A stretch of DNA of 64,000 bases from HLUCCA09 sp039822045 (GCA_039822045.1 JBCBMY010000006.1:124001-188000); one strand, 5' to 3'; numbered from the stretch's first letter, positions 32,701 through 42,546 are shown. The notes: a model not told the origin generated them from the letters alone. Program-made: numbers and translations.

Positions 32701-33740
32701 ACATGACACCGCGACTTTCTCGCGTGCGCGACGCGCGGGTCACCCTCGCCCACGGCGGCGGCGGCAAGGCGATGCGCGACCTCATCGAAGACGTGTTCAC
32801 GTCGGCCTTTCAGCCGCCCGGCATGGAAGATCAGGCGAGGCTGGCGACAGACGCCCTGCGGGAGCCGGGCGCGCGGCTGGCGTTCACCACCGACAGTTTT
32901 GTCGTCACTCCGGTCGAATTTCCCGGCGGAGATATCGGCAAGATCGCCGTCTGCGGGACCGTCAACGATCTCGCCGTGGGCGGGGCAAAGCCGCTTTGGC
33001 TCTCGGCGTCGTTCATCATCGAAGAAGGAACCGAGATTGCGCTCCTCCGCCGCGTCGTGGCCAGCATGGTCCGCGAGGCTGAGGCGGCAGGCGTGCGCAT
33101 CGTCACCGGCGACACCAAGGTCGTCGATCGTGGGTCGGCCGATCAGCTCTTCGTCACGACGTCGGGCGTCGGCGTGATCGCACCGGGGCGAGATCTGCTG
33201 GCTGAGCGTATTCAGCCCGGCGACGTCGCCATCGTGAACGGGGTCCTTGGCGATCACGGCGCTGCCATCCTGGCGGCGCGCGGAGATCTGGCGCTGTCGA
33301 CGGAGATTGTCAGCGATTGTCAGTCGCTGAACGCACTCATGGCCTCTGTCCTTGAGGCCGCCCCGGCGACCCGCGCCGCGCGAGATGCGACGCGGGGCGG
33401 ATTGGCGTCTGCGTTGAACGAAATGGCCGAAGCCGCAGGGGTAACGGTCGCCATCGACGAAAGCCGGGTGCCGCTCCGCGACGAGGTCAAAGGGATGTGC
33501 GAGATCCTCGGGCTCGATCCGCTCTACCTTGCAAACGAGGGAACACTGGTCGTCTTCGTGCCCGAAGACCAGGCCGATGCCGCCCTTGCCGCGATGCGCC
33601 GAACCCAGGCGGGGCGCGATGCGGTTGTCATTGGCAAGGCCCAGGATCGCGGCGCGATGCCCGTCATTATGAATACCTCGTTCGGGGGGACGCGCGTGGT
33701 CGACATGTTGGTGGGTGAACAGCTGCCCAGGATCTGCTGA
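32697..33740 (+). CDS. hypE: Carbamoyl dehydratase HypE
   Basis: The product is 347 residues. It has the PurM/ThiL-like ATP-binding fold ('LAHGGGGKAMRDLI', 'FTTDSFVVTPVEFPGGDIGK', 'VNDLAVGGAKP', 'VTGDTKVVDRG') and ends in LPRIC, where the terminal Cys carries the thiocarbamate that is dehydrated to thiocyanate. The ATG at 32697 overlaps the hypD stop; a second ATG two codons in is possible. It is the last gene of the hydrogenase locus. Confidence 0.96.
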   Translation: MNMTPRLSRVRDARVTLAHGGGGKAMRDLIEDVFTSAFQPPGMEDQARLATDALREPGARLAFTTDSFVVTPVEFPGGDIGKIAVCGTVNDLAVGGAKPLWLSASFIIEEGTEIALLRRVVASMVREAEAAGVRIVTGDTKVVDRGSADQLFVTTSGVGVIAPGRDLLAERIQPGDVAIVNGVLGDHGAAILAARGDLALSTEIVSDCQSLNALMASVLEAAPATRAARDATRGGLASALNEMAEAAGVTVAIDESRVPLRDEVKGMCEILGLDPLYLANEGTLVVFVPEDQADAALAAMRRTQAGRDAVVIGKAQDRGAMPVIMNTSFGGTRVVDMLVGEQLPRIC

Positions 33741-34563
33741 TGCCGCTATGCATGGGGCACGTCCTTGGGTCGGCACGCATGAGTGTCTCCCTCCACCGCC
33801 CCGCACCACGGGATCGCACCGGGCCGGTCAACGGCCGCAATGGGCGAACGGCATTCTGTTAAGGACAGTGCGCGCTGCCGCAAACGGGGCCGTGGACGGT
33901 GTCCGGCAAATACCTTGATCGCGCCAACGAGACGCCCGAGCGCGGCGTCCTGACACTTATCCCCTTCCCACCGCGCCGCCATGCCAGTGACGTTCAGGGC
34001 CAAGCGATCAAGGGCACCGGATTCTGGTGTGCCCGACCCAGACCCGAAATCATCACCCTCCGTCAGAGCGGTGAGACTGTCAGGCCAGTTCGCCACCACG
34101 AGCTTGGCACGGCCTTCAGATGCGCTTCACTTATCCCCTGAATTTCAAAGGTCTAGAGGCCGATCGGCCCGCCCGCCAAATAGAGTCATGTTGAGACCGT
34201 CGGATCACGACACAGCCCGCGTTCACACCTAACCTCACTCGCGTAAAGCAATGGTCGTCGCGCCACAGACGGTGGGCCAGAGCGCAGGGGTGAACACGTG
34301 AACGCAACGCCGAACAACGGAAACGGGCGACACGAACGCGCAAGAGGAACGTCCGCGCCCATGGCGGCCCCACCCGCTGCGCCACGTCAACTCAGCCGCC
34401 CAACATCCGGAAGGGCCGGCTTCGCCCGGCGGAGCCGCCTGTCCGCCATGCCGTGCCAATCTTTGCTGAGTGCTTCTCTCGGTGTCGCGGAGATGTCCGG
34501 CCAAAACCTGAACCTGAACACTCCGCCCCTTCCAGTCTGTTCATCCGGGAAAGGATCCTCGCC
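33741..34563. other. Long intergenic stretch after the hydrogenase locus
   Basis: There are about 820 bp with no gene I can recognise. Short open frames occur on both strands, but none has a good ribosome site and a known motif. One frame (33899-34141, plus) reads with stretches such as 'GVLTLIPFPPRRHASDVQGQ' and could be a gene remnant; I cannot name it. No clear terminator after hypE was found. The promoter of the following large surface-protein gene must lie here. Confidence 0.5.
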
Positions 34564-37500
34564 ATGGCAACGTTCGTAGTCGACACCTTGAATGATGAAG
34601 CCTTCGATGGCTCCAATGACGCGACCGACGGCGACGGTCTGTCCCTCCGCGAGGCACTGGCCCTTGCGAATGCCAATCCGGACACCGACACGATCGTATT
34701 TGATTCAAGCGTTTCAGGGGGCACGCTGCGCCTGACCCAAGGGACGAGCCTCAGCATCACGTCCAACGTCACCATCGATGGCGATATCGACAACGACGGA
34801 ACCCCGGACATCACCATCTCGGGCGACGTGACAGGCAATGACCGCTTGACCACGGATCGCAACGGCAACGTGATCACCGACATCTCAGGGTCAGACCTTT
34901 CGGACAATGCCAGGGTCTTCCTCGTGACCGGAGGAACCTCGACACTTGATGGGCTTGTGATCACCGGAGGCCGCGCGCAACCAACAGAGTTCGACACCGA
35001 CGGGGGCGGGGTCAAGATCTACAATGGCGCGGCCATGGCAATCTCAAACAGCAGTATCTCGGGGAACGTTGCGGGAACCATTTCCGGAAAGGGAGGAGGT
35101 ATCTTCGCAGGCTTCACCGAAGACCAAGACTCCCGCCAAGGCGGCAGTGTTACGCTGACGGACAGCCTTGTGTCACAGAATTACGCCGGTGGTGACGGGG
35201 GTGGCGTGTCGCTCTATTTTGGCCTCGTTAGCTTTGGCCTCCTAGGCACAATTCGGGGCACAACAATCTCGGACAATGCCACCGGGTACCGGGGCGGTGG
35301 TATCGACGTTAGCGACGGTGCCAGCGCTGTCATTGAAAACTCTACAATCTATGGAAACGCAGCGAGGTTGGGTGGTGGCATTGTCGCGGAATACGGCGGC
35401 TCATTCGTGCTTCGCTCCAGCACCGTTTCGGACAACAGCGCAAACCCGGGAGGCGGGAGTGGGATTTACGGCCGCTACTCCTACGGCCGAACTAGCCAGA
35501 TCCAATCCTCGATTGTCGCGGACAACGCAAATGAGGATCTCGGATTCTATGCTGGGTTCCTTGGCAATGATCCCAACCCGTTTGTTGCCACCAACAGCCT
35601 GATTGGTGACGGCAACGGGCTTGTCCCGAATGGCTCCAGCGGGAACATTGTCGGCACGGCCAATGCCCCAGTTGATCCAAAGCTTGGCCCGCTTGTGAAC
35701 AATGGCGGCCTTCAGCCCACCATGGCGTTGCTTGACGGCAGCCCGGCCATCGACGCGGGCGCAAACCCCGGCAACCTGGTGACGGACCAGCGTGGCGCTG
35801 GTTTCGCCCGCAACTCCGGCCCGGATTTTGATATCGGCGCTGTCGAACAGCAGGCCATCGAGAAGCAAGCGCCCGTGTTCCTGGGCGACCTGTCCGATCG
35901 AGCGGCCTCCGTGACCCTCCCGGAAAACAGTGCGGCTGGGACAAGTGCCTTTGATGTCGACGCCAACGACAATAACGGTGGTGCGCCGGATGCGAATGTC
36001 ACGTACAAGATCGTCGCCGGCAATTTCAACCAGGATGGCGACGCCAATCCGCCCTTTGCAATAGACAGCGCAACGGGCGCCATCACGGTCAATGATGCGG
36101 GCGATCTCGACTTTGAGACCACACCGAGGTTTCGCCTGACGGTCGAAGCGGATAACGGCACAACGACGGCCAACGCGCTGGTCACAGTATCACTCTCCAA
36201 TATCGACGAAGCCGCGCCGGTGATCGCGGCTCAGACTTTCAGTTTCGCCGAGAACCAATCCGCCGGAGCAACCCTTGCAACAATCGTGGCCACCGACGAT
36301 GTTGCCGTTACGGGATTTTCGATCCTTTCCGGCGATCCAAATGATTTCTTTGACATCGACGCCAACGGAGTTCTGACGCTCACAAATGCAGGCGTCGCAT
36401 CGGCGGCCAATGATTTCGAAACCCAGCCAAACGTGTTCAGCCTCACGGTTCAGGCATCTGATGCAGCGGGGAAGACGACGAACGGGCTGATGACGCTGAA
36501 TGTCACTGACGTGCTCGACAACGCGCCCCCGATTGCCAACCTCGATGTGCTTGCAACGGATGAAGACACGGTTCTGTCCGGCAATGTCTTGCTCGACAAC
36601 GGAAATGGCTCAGACAGCGATGTGGATGGTGACGCCCTCACGGTGACGGCCGTCAATGGCGAAGCGGCGAATGTCGGCTCGCAGATCACGCTCGCGAGCG
36701 GGGCGCTTCTGACTGTCAATGCGGACGGCACGCTCTCCTATGATCCCAACGGACAGTTCGAGAGCCTGGCGCCGTCAGGCTTTGAGACGGAGATCGCGAC
36801 TTACACGATCAGCGACGGCAACGGAGGAAGCGCGATCGGGAACGTCGAACTTCGTGTCGACGGCATCAATGACGCGGCCATCTTCTCCGGCGATCTCAGC
36901 GGGAGCGTGACCGAGGATGCGGTGCCCAATACCGCCTCCGGAACCCTGGCGGTCACGGATGTCGATGGTCAGAGCATGGTCACCGCTCAGACCGACACTC
37001 TTGGCACCTACGGCAGCTTCACCATCGATGCGGCAGGCGCCTGGACCTACACACTCGACAACGCCGATCCTGATACCAACGCGCTCGCAAGCGGCGATGT
37101 CGGTATGGATGACTTTGTCGTAGCGGCGGCCGACGGCACGCAACAAACGATCTCGATCGCAATCAACGGCGCAGATGATGCCATTGTTCCACCACTCACG
37201 GCGGTCGACGATACGTTCCAGGTCTTCGAGGACATTGTCTTTTCTGGCAACGTTCTGGCCAACGATGTCGGCCCTGATCTCGATGCGCTGCGGAGCGTCC
37301 GCATCAACGATCAGACCCTCCCCGGCGGGCGGGCGTTGACCGAGATCGCCCTCGCCAATGGCACGCTCGCGATCAACCGGCTGGGCGATTTCACCTACAC
37401 GCCCAACGCTGAGTTCAACGGGGCGGACACGTTCAGTTACGTCCTGCGAGACGGCAGCGGCGCCACCGAAACGGCCAGTGTCAACCTTGTTGTCACCAAG

Positions 37501-38463
37501 GTCGAAGACGCTCCCGTTGCTCAAGACGATATGTTCAGTACCGACCAGGGGCAGTCCGTCTCCGGCAACCTCTTGGCCGACAACGGCAATGGCATCGACA
37601 GCGACGCCGATGACTCAAGCGGCGACACGCTCAGAGTTGTGACGGCAGACGGCACCGCGGTCGTCAGCGCCGGCACCGAGCTGTCGCTTTCAGGCGGAAC
37701 CCTGGTGGTGGATCGCCTTGGCGATTTCACCTACACGCCGGATGCCGGCTTCAGCGGGGTCGAAACCTTCACCTATGGGCTGGCCCAAGCCGGCGGCGTT
37801 GGGCGTGACACCGCAACGGTCACCATCGACGTCGCCCCGGTCGCGAACCAACTCGTCGAAGGACGCGCCATCAAGCTCGATTTCCGGAATAAAGAGAGCA
37901 TTCTCAACGAGAAAGCGGATGCGGACGGGCGAGCCAACGGCTTGACGTTCACCAATCTCGAGCGCGGCGCCGAAGTTTCCGGCGAGGGCGTTCTGGATCG
38001 CCTGGGCGGCAACGGGTTGTCGGTCTTCGAACTGGACAGCTTCGGCCCCAACGGATCTGGGCCACCGGTTCGCGTGCACATCGATGACGGGATTGGCATC
38101 GGCCGCGACCGCGTGGTCGACGAGGACGAGACCCTCAGCATCGGGCTCACCGTGGACCAGGCGAATGGCGGCACATTCCAGTTCACCAAAGCAAATGCCT
38201 CCAACAGAGACGGCGATTTCGACCCCGGCGAAACAATCGACATCCATCTGCTCCTCGACGGCGTGCAAGTTTTCCAAGCCTCGTACACCCATGATCCACA
38301 GGCTCGGAACTCGCTCCAAACGCTGTCGCTTAACGAGTTGCCGAGTTTCCACGACACGATCGTGTTTGACGAGGCGCAACTGTCCGCCGGAACTGACGAG
38401 ACCGAGTTTGCCTTGCGGGATATCGTGTTCTTCACTGTTGTGTCCGAGCTGGAACTCGCCTGA
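34564..38463 (+). CDS. Large surface or secreted protein with beta-helix, cadherin-like and VCBS/tandem-repeat domains
   Basis: The product is 1299 residues. Residues about 1-420 form a right-handed parallel beta-helix with a CSLREA-like opening (GDGLSLREALALANANPDTD) and choice-of-anchor-type sequence 'PAIDAGANPGNLVTDQRGAGF'. Two cadherin-like units follow ('PENSAAGTSAFDVDANDNNG', 'FAENQSAGATLATIVATDDV'). Then come several VCBS/Ig-like repeats of the 'DEDTVLSGNVLLDNGNGSDS...D' type, and a C-terminal domain rich in D/G/N. It has no Sec signal peptide, which suits type I or another non-classical export, but no RTX nonapeptide array was seen. The start at 34564 has GGAAAGGA upstream. A putative adhesin; the partner secretion genes are not in the window. 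Confidence 0.82.
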   Translation: MATFVVDTLNDEAFDGSNDATDGDGLSLREALALANANPDTDTIVFDSSVSGGTLRLTQGTSLSITSNVTIDGDIDNDGTPDITISGDVTGNDRLTTDRNGNVITDISGSDLSDNARVFLVTGGTSTLDGLVITGGRAQPTEFDTDGGGVKIYNGAAMAISNSSISGNVAGTISGKGGGIFAGFTEDQDSRQGGSVTLTDSLVSQNYAGGDGGGVSLYFGLVSFGLLGTIRGTTISDNATGYRGGGIDVSDGASAVIENSTIYGNAARLGGGIVAEYGGSFVLRSSTVSDNSANPGGGSGIYGRYSYGRTSQIQSSIVADNANEDLGFYAGFLGNDPNPFVATNSLIGDGNGLVPNGSSGNIVGTANAPVDPKLGPLVNNGGLQPTMALLDGSPAIDAGANPGNLVTDQRGAGFARNSGPDFDIGAVEQQAIEKQAPVFLGDLSDRAASVTLPENSAAGTSAFDVDANDNNGGAPDANVTYKIVAGNFNQDGDANPPFAIDSATGAITVNDAGDLDFETTPRFRLTVEADNGTTTANALVTVSLSNIDEAAPVIAAQTFSFAENQSAGATLATIVATDDVAVTGFSILSGDPNDFFDIDANGVLTLTNAGVASAANDFETQPNVFSLTVQASDAAGKTTNGLMTLNVTDVLDNAPPIANLDVLATDEDTVLSGNVLLDNGNGSDSDVDGDALTVTAVNGEAANVGSQITLASGALLTVNADGTLSYDPNGQFESLAPSGFETEIATYTISDGNGGSAIGNVELRVDGINDAAIFSGDLSGSVTEDAVPNTASGTLAVTDVDGQSMVTAQTDTLGTYGSFTIDAAGAWTYTLDNADPDTNALASGDVGMDDFVVAAADGTQQTISIAINGADDAIVPPLTAVDDTFQVFEDIVFSGNVLANDVGPDLDALRSVRINDQTLPGGRALTEIALANGTLAINRLGDFTYTPNAEFNGADTFSYVLRDGSGATETASVNLVVTKVEDAPVAQDDMFSTDQGQSVSGNLLADNGNGIDSDADDSSGDTLRVVTADGTAVVSAGTELSLSGGTLVVDRLGDFTYTPDAGFSGVETFTYGLAQAGGVGRDTATVTIDVAPVANQLVEGRAIKLDFRNKESILNEKADADGRANGLTFTNLERGAEVSGEGVLDRLGGNGLSVFELDSFGPNGSGPPVRVHIDDGIGIGRDRVVDEDETLSIGLTVDQANGGTFQFTKANASNRDGDFDPGETIDIHLLLDGVQVFQASYTHDPQARNSLQTLSLNELPSFHDTIVFDEAQLSAGTDETEFALRDIVFFTVVSELELA

Positions 38464-38500
38464 CGGGGTGGGGGCTCATTGCTCGGGTTGCCGCAAGCCT

Positions 38501-38534
38501 GTGGGGGCGCGCTGGGTGGGTAGCGCGCCCCCAC
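38501..38534. terminator. Strong hairpin between the surface protein and the sulfotransferase
   Basis: A perfect 13-bp stem, GTGGGGGCGCGCT (38501-38513) and AGCGCGCCCCCAC (38522-38534), with an 8-nt loop. There is no U tract, so it could be a weak terminator, an mRNA 3'-end stabiliser, or a structure affecting the gene that starts 32 bp later. Confidence 0.55.
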
Positions 38535-38565
38535 GTTGGAACGAGTGCAGGAAGGGACCGGCGCC

Positions 38566-39441
38566 ATGACCGACCGTCGCCACCATTTCATTTCCGGGCT
38601 GCCCAGGTCCGGCTCGACCCTGACGGCAGCGCTCCTCCGCCAGAACCCGCGATTTCATGCCGGGATGTCGAGCCCGATCGCGGGCCTTTTCGATGGCATG
38701 ATCGCGCAGGTCTCTGCCGGGACCGAGCTTGCCTCCACGGTAACCCATGCGCAACGGGCGCGGCTGCTGCGCGGGCTCTTCGAAAGCTACTATGCCGAGC
38801 ACGAGGCATCGGTGATCTTCGACTCAAACCGCGCCTGGACCGCGATGTTGCCTGCGCTGATGGAGGTCTTTCCCGCAGCCAAGGTGATCTGCCTCGTCCG
38901 CGATGTGTCGTGGATCATGGATTCCATGGAACGCCAGTTTCGCCAGAACGCGTTCGAGCACACGCGCCTGTTCAACTCACATGCCGAGCGATCCACGGTC
39001 TACACGCGGGTCGAAGCGTTGGCGGGGGCAAACCGGCTGGTCGGCTATCCCTGGCACGCGCTGCGCGAGGCCTGCTTTTCTGACTACGCCGACCACATCA
39101 TGATCGTTGAATACGATCTGCTGACCAAGCGTCCCGCGGACGTCATCCGCCTCATCTACGAATTTCTGGACGAAGAGCCGTTCGAGCACGACTTCTCCAA
39201 CGTCTCCTACGATGCCCCCGACTTCGATGCGCAGCTCGGGCTCGACGGGTTGCACCGCGTGCACAAGGAGGTCGCGCCGCGACCGCGATCCACCATCCTG
39301 CCGCCCGACCTGTTCGAGCGATACGCCAACCTGTCATTCTGGCGGAACCTGCCGACCAGCCGCGCGTTTCGGATCGTCTCGGACCAAGCGGATAGCTCGC
39401 AAGGCGCCGAGATGCCCCCCAGCGCCTCCAAGGTCGGATAG
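38566..39441 (+). CDS. Sulfotransferase-family protein
   Basis: The product is 291 residues. The 5'-phosphosulfate loop for PAPS is near the N-terminus (FISGLPRSGSTLTAALL), and the 3'-phosphate site is in 'VICLVRDVSWIMDSM'. The sequence 'FDSNRAWTAMLPAL' is typical of the bacterial Sulfotransfer_3 group. The acceptor is unknown. It follows the surface-protein gene by 100 bp on the same strand, so it might modify that protein or an associated glycan, which is inference. The start at 38566 is preceded by GAAGGGA. The end is convergent with an AraC-family gene 13 bp away. Confidence 0.8.
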   Translation: MTDRRHHFISGLPRSGSTLTAALLRQNPRFHAGMSSPIAGLFDGMIAQVSAGTELASTVTHAQRARLLRGLFESYYAEHEASVIFDSNRAWTAMLPALMEVFPAAKVICLVRDVSWIMDSMERQFRQNAFEHTRLFNSHAERSTVYTRVEALAGANRLVGYPWHALREACFSDYADHIMIVEYDLLTKRPADVIRLIYEFLDEEPFEHDFSNVSYDAPDFDAQLGLDGLHRVHKEVAPRPRSTILPPDLFERYANLSFWRNLPTSRAFRIVSDQADSSQGAEMPPSASKVG

Positions 39442-39454
39442 CGGTCGGACAGCC

Positions 39455-40486
39455 TCAGATCCGGCTCATGAAGGAATCCAGCCTGTCCCCAGTGGACGCG
39501 ATCTTCGCGATAGGGTCGCGGTGTTCGCCGTCCATACAGTCGACCTTCACGCCAATCACGTCGCGCGGAGACACGCCGAACTGGCGTCTGAACTCACGAC
39601 TGAAATACGTCGTTGACGAAAAGCCCAACCGCTCGGCCGTCTTGGTCACGACACCGCGCGCATGCGACCCGTTCGACAAAGACCGCAACGCAACATCCAA
39701 CCGCCGCGCCAAAAGATAGCGATCCACCCCGCCCTCGCGCCGAAACTCCCGGTAAAGGGTGGCGCGAGAAACGCAGAATGTCGTCCTGATGTCCTCAATC
39801 GTCAGGTTGCCGGTGCCGACATGGCGATCGATATACCTCCGGATCGCCAGGCTTCGCGCGGCCGCAAACTCCGTCGTTGTCTGCGCACTGTCAGGTGCGG
39901 TGTGAAGCAGGTGACGGATGAGGCCAATGAGCCCGGCCGCAAGGACCGGCGCTTCGGCTTCTGTAACATCATCGAGCCCGTCGAATACGGCCGCGAGCGC
40001 TTGCTGCAAGACGTGTCCGATGGCGGTCTCGGCGCCGAACCGCATCGTCGCAGGATGCACGCCCGGAGTATATTGCACCAGTTCATGACCGATGATCACG
40101 CTTCTGACCGACGTCGGGGCGCAGAGGGCACAATGTTCCTGACTGTAGTCGGTGACGTTCACCTCGTTGACCGTCCTAATTGTCGAACGCCCCTGGATCT
40201 GCCCCCATGTCGTGCCGGCGCGATAGTATTGCACGCTAAGAAAGTTCGGGTTCCTGTCAGCCATGTGTCGTTTGCTGCGGTGGATGAATTGCTTGCCAAA
40301 CGAGCCTTCACAAAACACGAGCCCGTCAACCAGCCAGAACCGCGCAAGTGTTGCCGGTGGAGATTCTTTGCTCCCGAGCGGAGAGACATAGAAAAGCGGC
40401 CGAACAGCGTCCGCCCATAAATCGAATTTCTCCTCGGCTTCAGCGCGTTCGAAATCAACGGCAATTCTCTTGAGTGTCTCAGGCAT
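39455..40486 (-). CDS. AraC-family transcriptional regulator (copy A)
   Basis: The product is 343 residues. The N-terminal half is an AraC_binding_2-like sensory domain (FDLWADAVRPLFYVSPLG...). The C-terminal half has the double HTH of the AraC family (NLTIEDIRTTFCVSRATLYREF and AERLGFSSTTYFSREFRRQF, with 'GVSPRDV'). It is clearly paralogous to the regulator at 41109-42146. The ligand and targets are unknown. The nearest genes are the convergent sulfotransferase and its own paralogue. AGGGA lies about 8-12 nt before the ATG. Confidence 0.87.
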   Translation of the reverse strand: MPETLKRIAVDFERAEAEEKFDLWADAVRPLFYVSPLGSKESPPATLARFWLVDGLVFCEGSFGKQFIHRSKRHMADRNPNFLSVQYYRAGTTWGQIQGRSTIRTVNEVNVTDYSQEHCALCAPTSVRSVIIGHELVQYTPGVHPATMRFGAETAIGHVLQQALAAVFDGLDDVTEAEAPVLAAGLIGLIRHLLHTAPDSAQTTTEFAAARSLAIRRYIDRHVGTGNLTIEDIRTTFCVSRATLYREFRREGGVDRYLLARRLDVALRSLSNGSHARGVVTKTAERLGFSSTTYFSREFRRQFGVSPRDVIGVKVDCMDGEHRDPIAKIASTGDRLDSFMSRI

Positions 40487-41108
40487 GGATGCAGGTCCCT
40501 GTTTGAAACACGGGCGAATTCAAGCGGCGCTTGGAATTGTCCAATGAATAACTCTGGGGGCCGCGATCCGCCGCGCCAATTCTATTGGAAAGAGAGTTTA
40601 ATCTGACATCGGGATCGCGTCGTTCAATCGCATTCTGCACCCCAACCGATCTAGGATAGTGCAAGGTGAGCCTTCTTTGGCCATCGCGCGGCGCCGAACG
40701 CGCCTCACCACCGACCATGAACCGACGCAGATCGAAGGGCTCATGAAGGCAGTGCGCAGCCGGCCAACACCGCGTGCCTCCCCCAACTCTGCCTGTTCTC
40801 CTATCGTCACATTGCACCACGCGCGCTTGCAAAGGGGCGACGTTTCGCATTGCAGAGCCTCCAGCTTTGTCAGACGAGGCACCGGTTGCTCTGACAAGAG
40901 ACCGGCTGATTCTTTACGCCCGTGAAATTATAGTCTCACACGCGTCCTGCGTCGTTGTATTAGCGTGTCATTGTTGTTGCATCAGGACATCAAGTGGCCC
41001 TGCTACCGGGCGTTGAAGCGATCCGGCGACATGCACGCACAGTCCGATCGACCCAAAAGGGTCGTTGGCACAGCCACCCGCCCATTCGGCCCCAGGCGGA
41101 GCCTGCCC
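40487..41108. other. Gap between the two AraC-family paralogues
   Basis: About 620 bp with lower GC in parts and no recognisable gene. It must hold the promoter of copy A (minus strand). A short perfect hairpin, CGACCC-AAAA-GGGTCG (41049-41064), lies about 45 bp beyond the copy B stop and may end that transcript; no U tract follows. Confidence 0.45.
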
Positions 41109-42146
41109 TCAGCGATTTCTCAGGAAGGTTTCCAGATCGCCAGCGCCGTTGGACGTCGGATTGCTGCCCAACCGCGCCGCGCGGGCTTCGCGGTCAAGTT
41201 CGCGCCCCACGATGTCGCTGGGGGAAAACCCGAACCGGCCGCGGAACTCGCGACTGAAATGGCTCACGGACGAAAAGCCGAAATGTTCGGCGGCCCGCGA
41301 TACGGCGCCGCGCTCGGCCGGAGCATAGACCAGTGCCGTAAGCGCGGCCTCCAACCGACGTCCAAGAAAATAGCGGTCAAAGCCACCCTCGTCCCTGAAC
41401 TCCCGGTAAAGGGTCGAGCGCGAGATGTTAAAGGCCTTGCTCACCGCGTCCGCATCCATGGTCCGGTCGCCGACATTGTCGTCGGCAAACGCACGGATGG
41501 CCCGGCCGCGTGCCATCACGGAACCTGGCCTTGCCAAAGCGGTGACGGGATCGTGGAACAGAACAGATCGTATCAGGCCGACCAATCCGCTGGCAATCGC
41601 AGGGGCCTCGGCATCCGTCGCGCGATCCAGACTGTCAAAGATCGCCTCGATGCAGTGGAAGAGAATTCGGCCGAGCGCCGTCTCGGTACTGATCTGCAAA
41701 TGTGCGGGGTGAATGCTCGGGTCGTATCCCACCAGGTCATGCGGAATGTTTACGCTGCGGTGGTGGCTGGCCCTGAGCACCTCACGGTGAGGACGGCTGA
41801 AATCCATGAAGTTCACAAAGCCAGCGCCCTGCGAGACCGAGGCCCCGTCCATATCAAGTTGAACGCCGCCGTAGCGATAGATCGTGACGCCCAGGCTTGC
41901 GGCGGCATCGGCCGAGCAATGGCGCCGTGTACGGTGCAGGATCTGCGCTTCGTGCTCCGATTCAAGGAACATGACCCGGTCCAGCATCCAGAGGGCCCCC
42001 GATTTCACCGGGCGCTGCAGACGTTCACTGATGGCGTTGACGAAGAAGATGGGCCTCAGACTATCGGCCCAGGCGTCAAAGCAGTCTTCGTCGGTGAGGC
42101 TACTATAGTCGGTCGAGATTTTGAGAACCACGCACAGAGCCTCCAC
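41109..42146 (-). CDS. AraC-family transcriptional regulator (copy B)
   Basis: The product is 345 residues from a GTG at 42146. That start is chosen by alignment with copy A (FDAWADSLRPIFFVNAI against FDLWADAVRPLFYVSPL); a longer frame with ATG at 42308 adds 54 residues of unlikely composition. The sensory domain and the HTH pair (MDADAVSKAFNISRSTLYREF and AEHFGFSSVSHFSREFRGRF) match copy A throughout, so this is a duplication of a common ancestor. Targets are unknown. Confidence 0.82.
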   Translation of the reverse strand: MEALCVVLKISTDYSSLTDEDCFDAWADSLRPIFFVNAISERLQRPVKSGALWMLDRVMFLESEHEAQILHRTRRHCSADAAASLGVTIYRYGGVQLDMDGASVSQGAGFVNFMDFSRPHREVLRASHHRSVNIPHDLVGYDPSIHPAHLQISTETALGRILFHCIEAIFDSLDRATDAEAPAIASGLVGLIRSVLFHDPVTALARPGSVMARGRAIRAFADDNVGDRTMDADAVSKAFNISRSTLYREFRDEGGFDRYFLGRRLEAALTALVYAPAERGAVSRAAEHFGFSSVSHFSREFRGRFGFSPSDIVGRELDREARAARLGSNPTSNGAGDLETFLRNR

Positions 42147-42366
42147 GTCAGCGCTTCGCTCGCATCGCACGAGGAACCCTAGCGAACATCCCACGCATTT
42201 GGATAGAGAGGTTCGCAAGCGGTGCGACCGTTTCTCAAGCCGCAGGATCTGTCCCCGCTTCCGGCTCGGTGCATTTGTCCATCGCGCGACGCCTCGCCGA
42301 GGTCTCATGTGGTCACCGCCTGAATCGGGCCGAATGTAGTCGGCGAAAGCATCAGCCTGTGAAGGG

Positions 42367-42546
42367 ATGACCTCGCCATACCATCATGGACCTCTCCGCG
42401 CGGCTCCGTTGGCCCGAGCCATCGAAACGCTGAGCGAATTGGGCGTTGATCACCTCAGCCTCAGGCCGCTCGCCAGGGACCTTGGGGTGAGCCGCGCCGC
42501 ACCGTCTCCTTCGCAACCCAGATGTGATGCGCCACGCGTCCGATGA
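42367..42546 (+). pseudogene. Decayed TetR-family regulator
   Basis: From an ATG at 42367 with GAAGGG before it, the frame reads MTSPYHHGPLRAAPLARAIE with TLSELGVDHLSLRPLARDLG and VSRAAP, a textbook TetR N-terminal HTH. The usual continuation 'FRHF..K' is replaced by SPSQPRCDAPRVR and a stop at 42544-42546. A neighbouring frame then continues 'NPDVMRHASDDLNQLP', so a frameshift has occurred. Downstream sequence to about 42850 may be the eroded C-terminal part. Confidence 0.6.
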
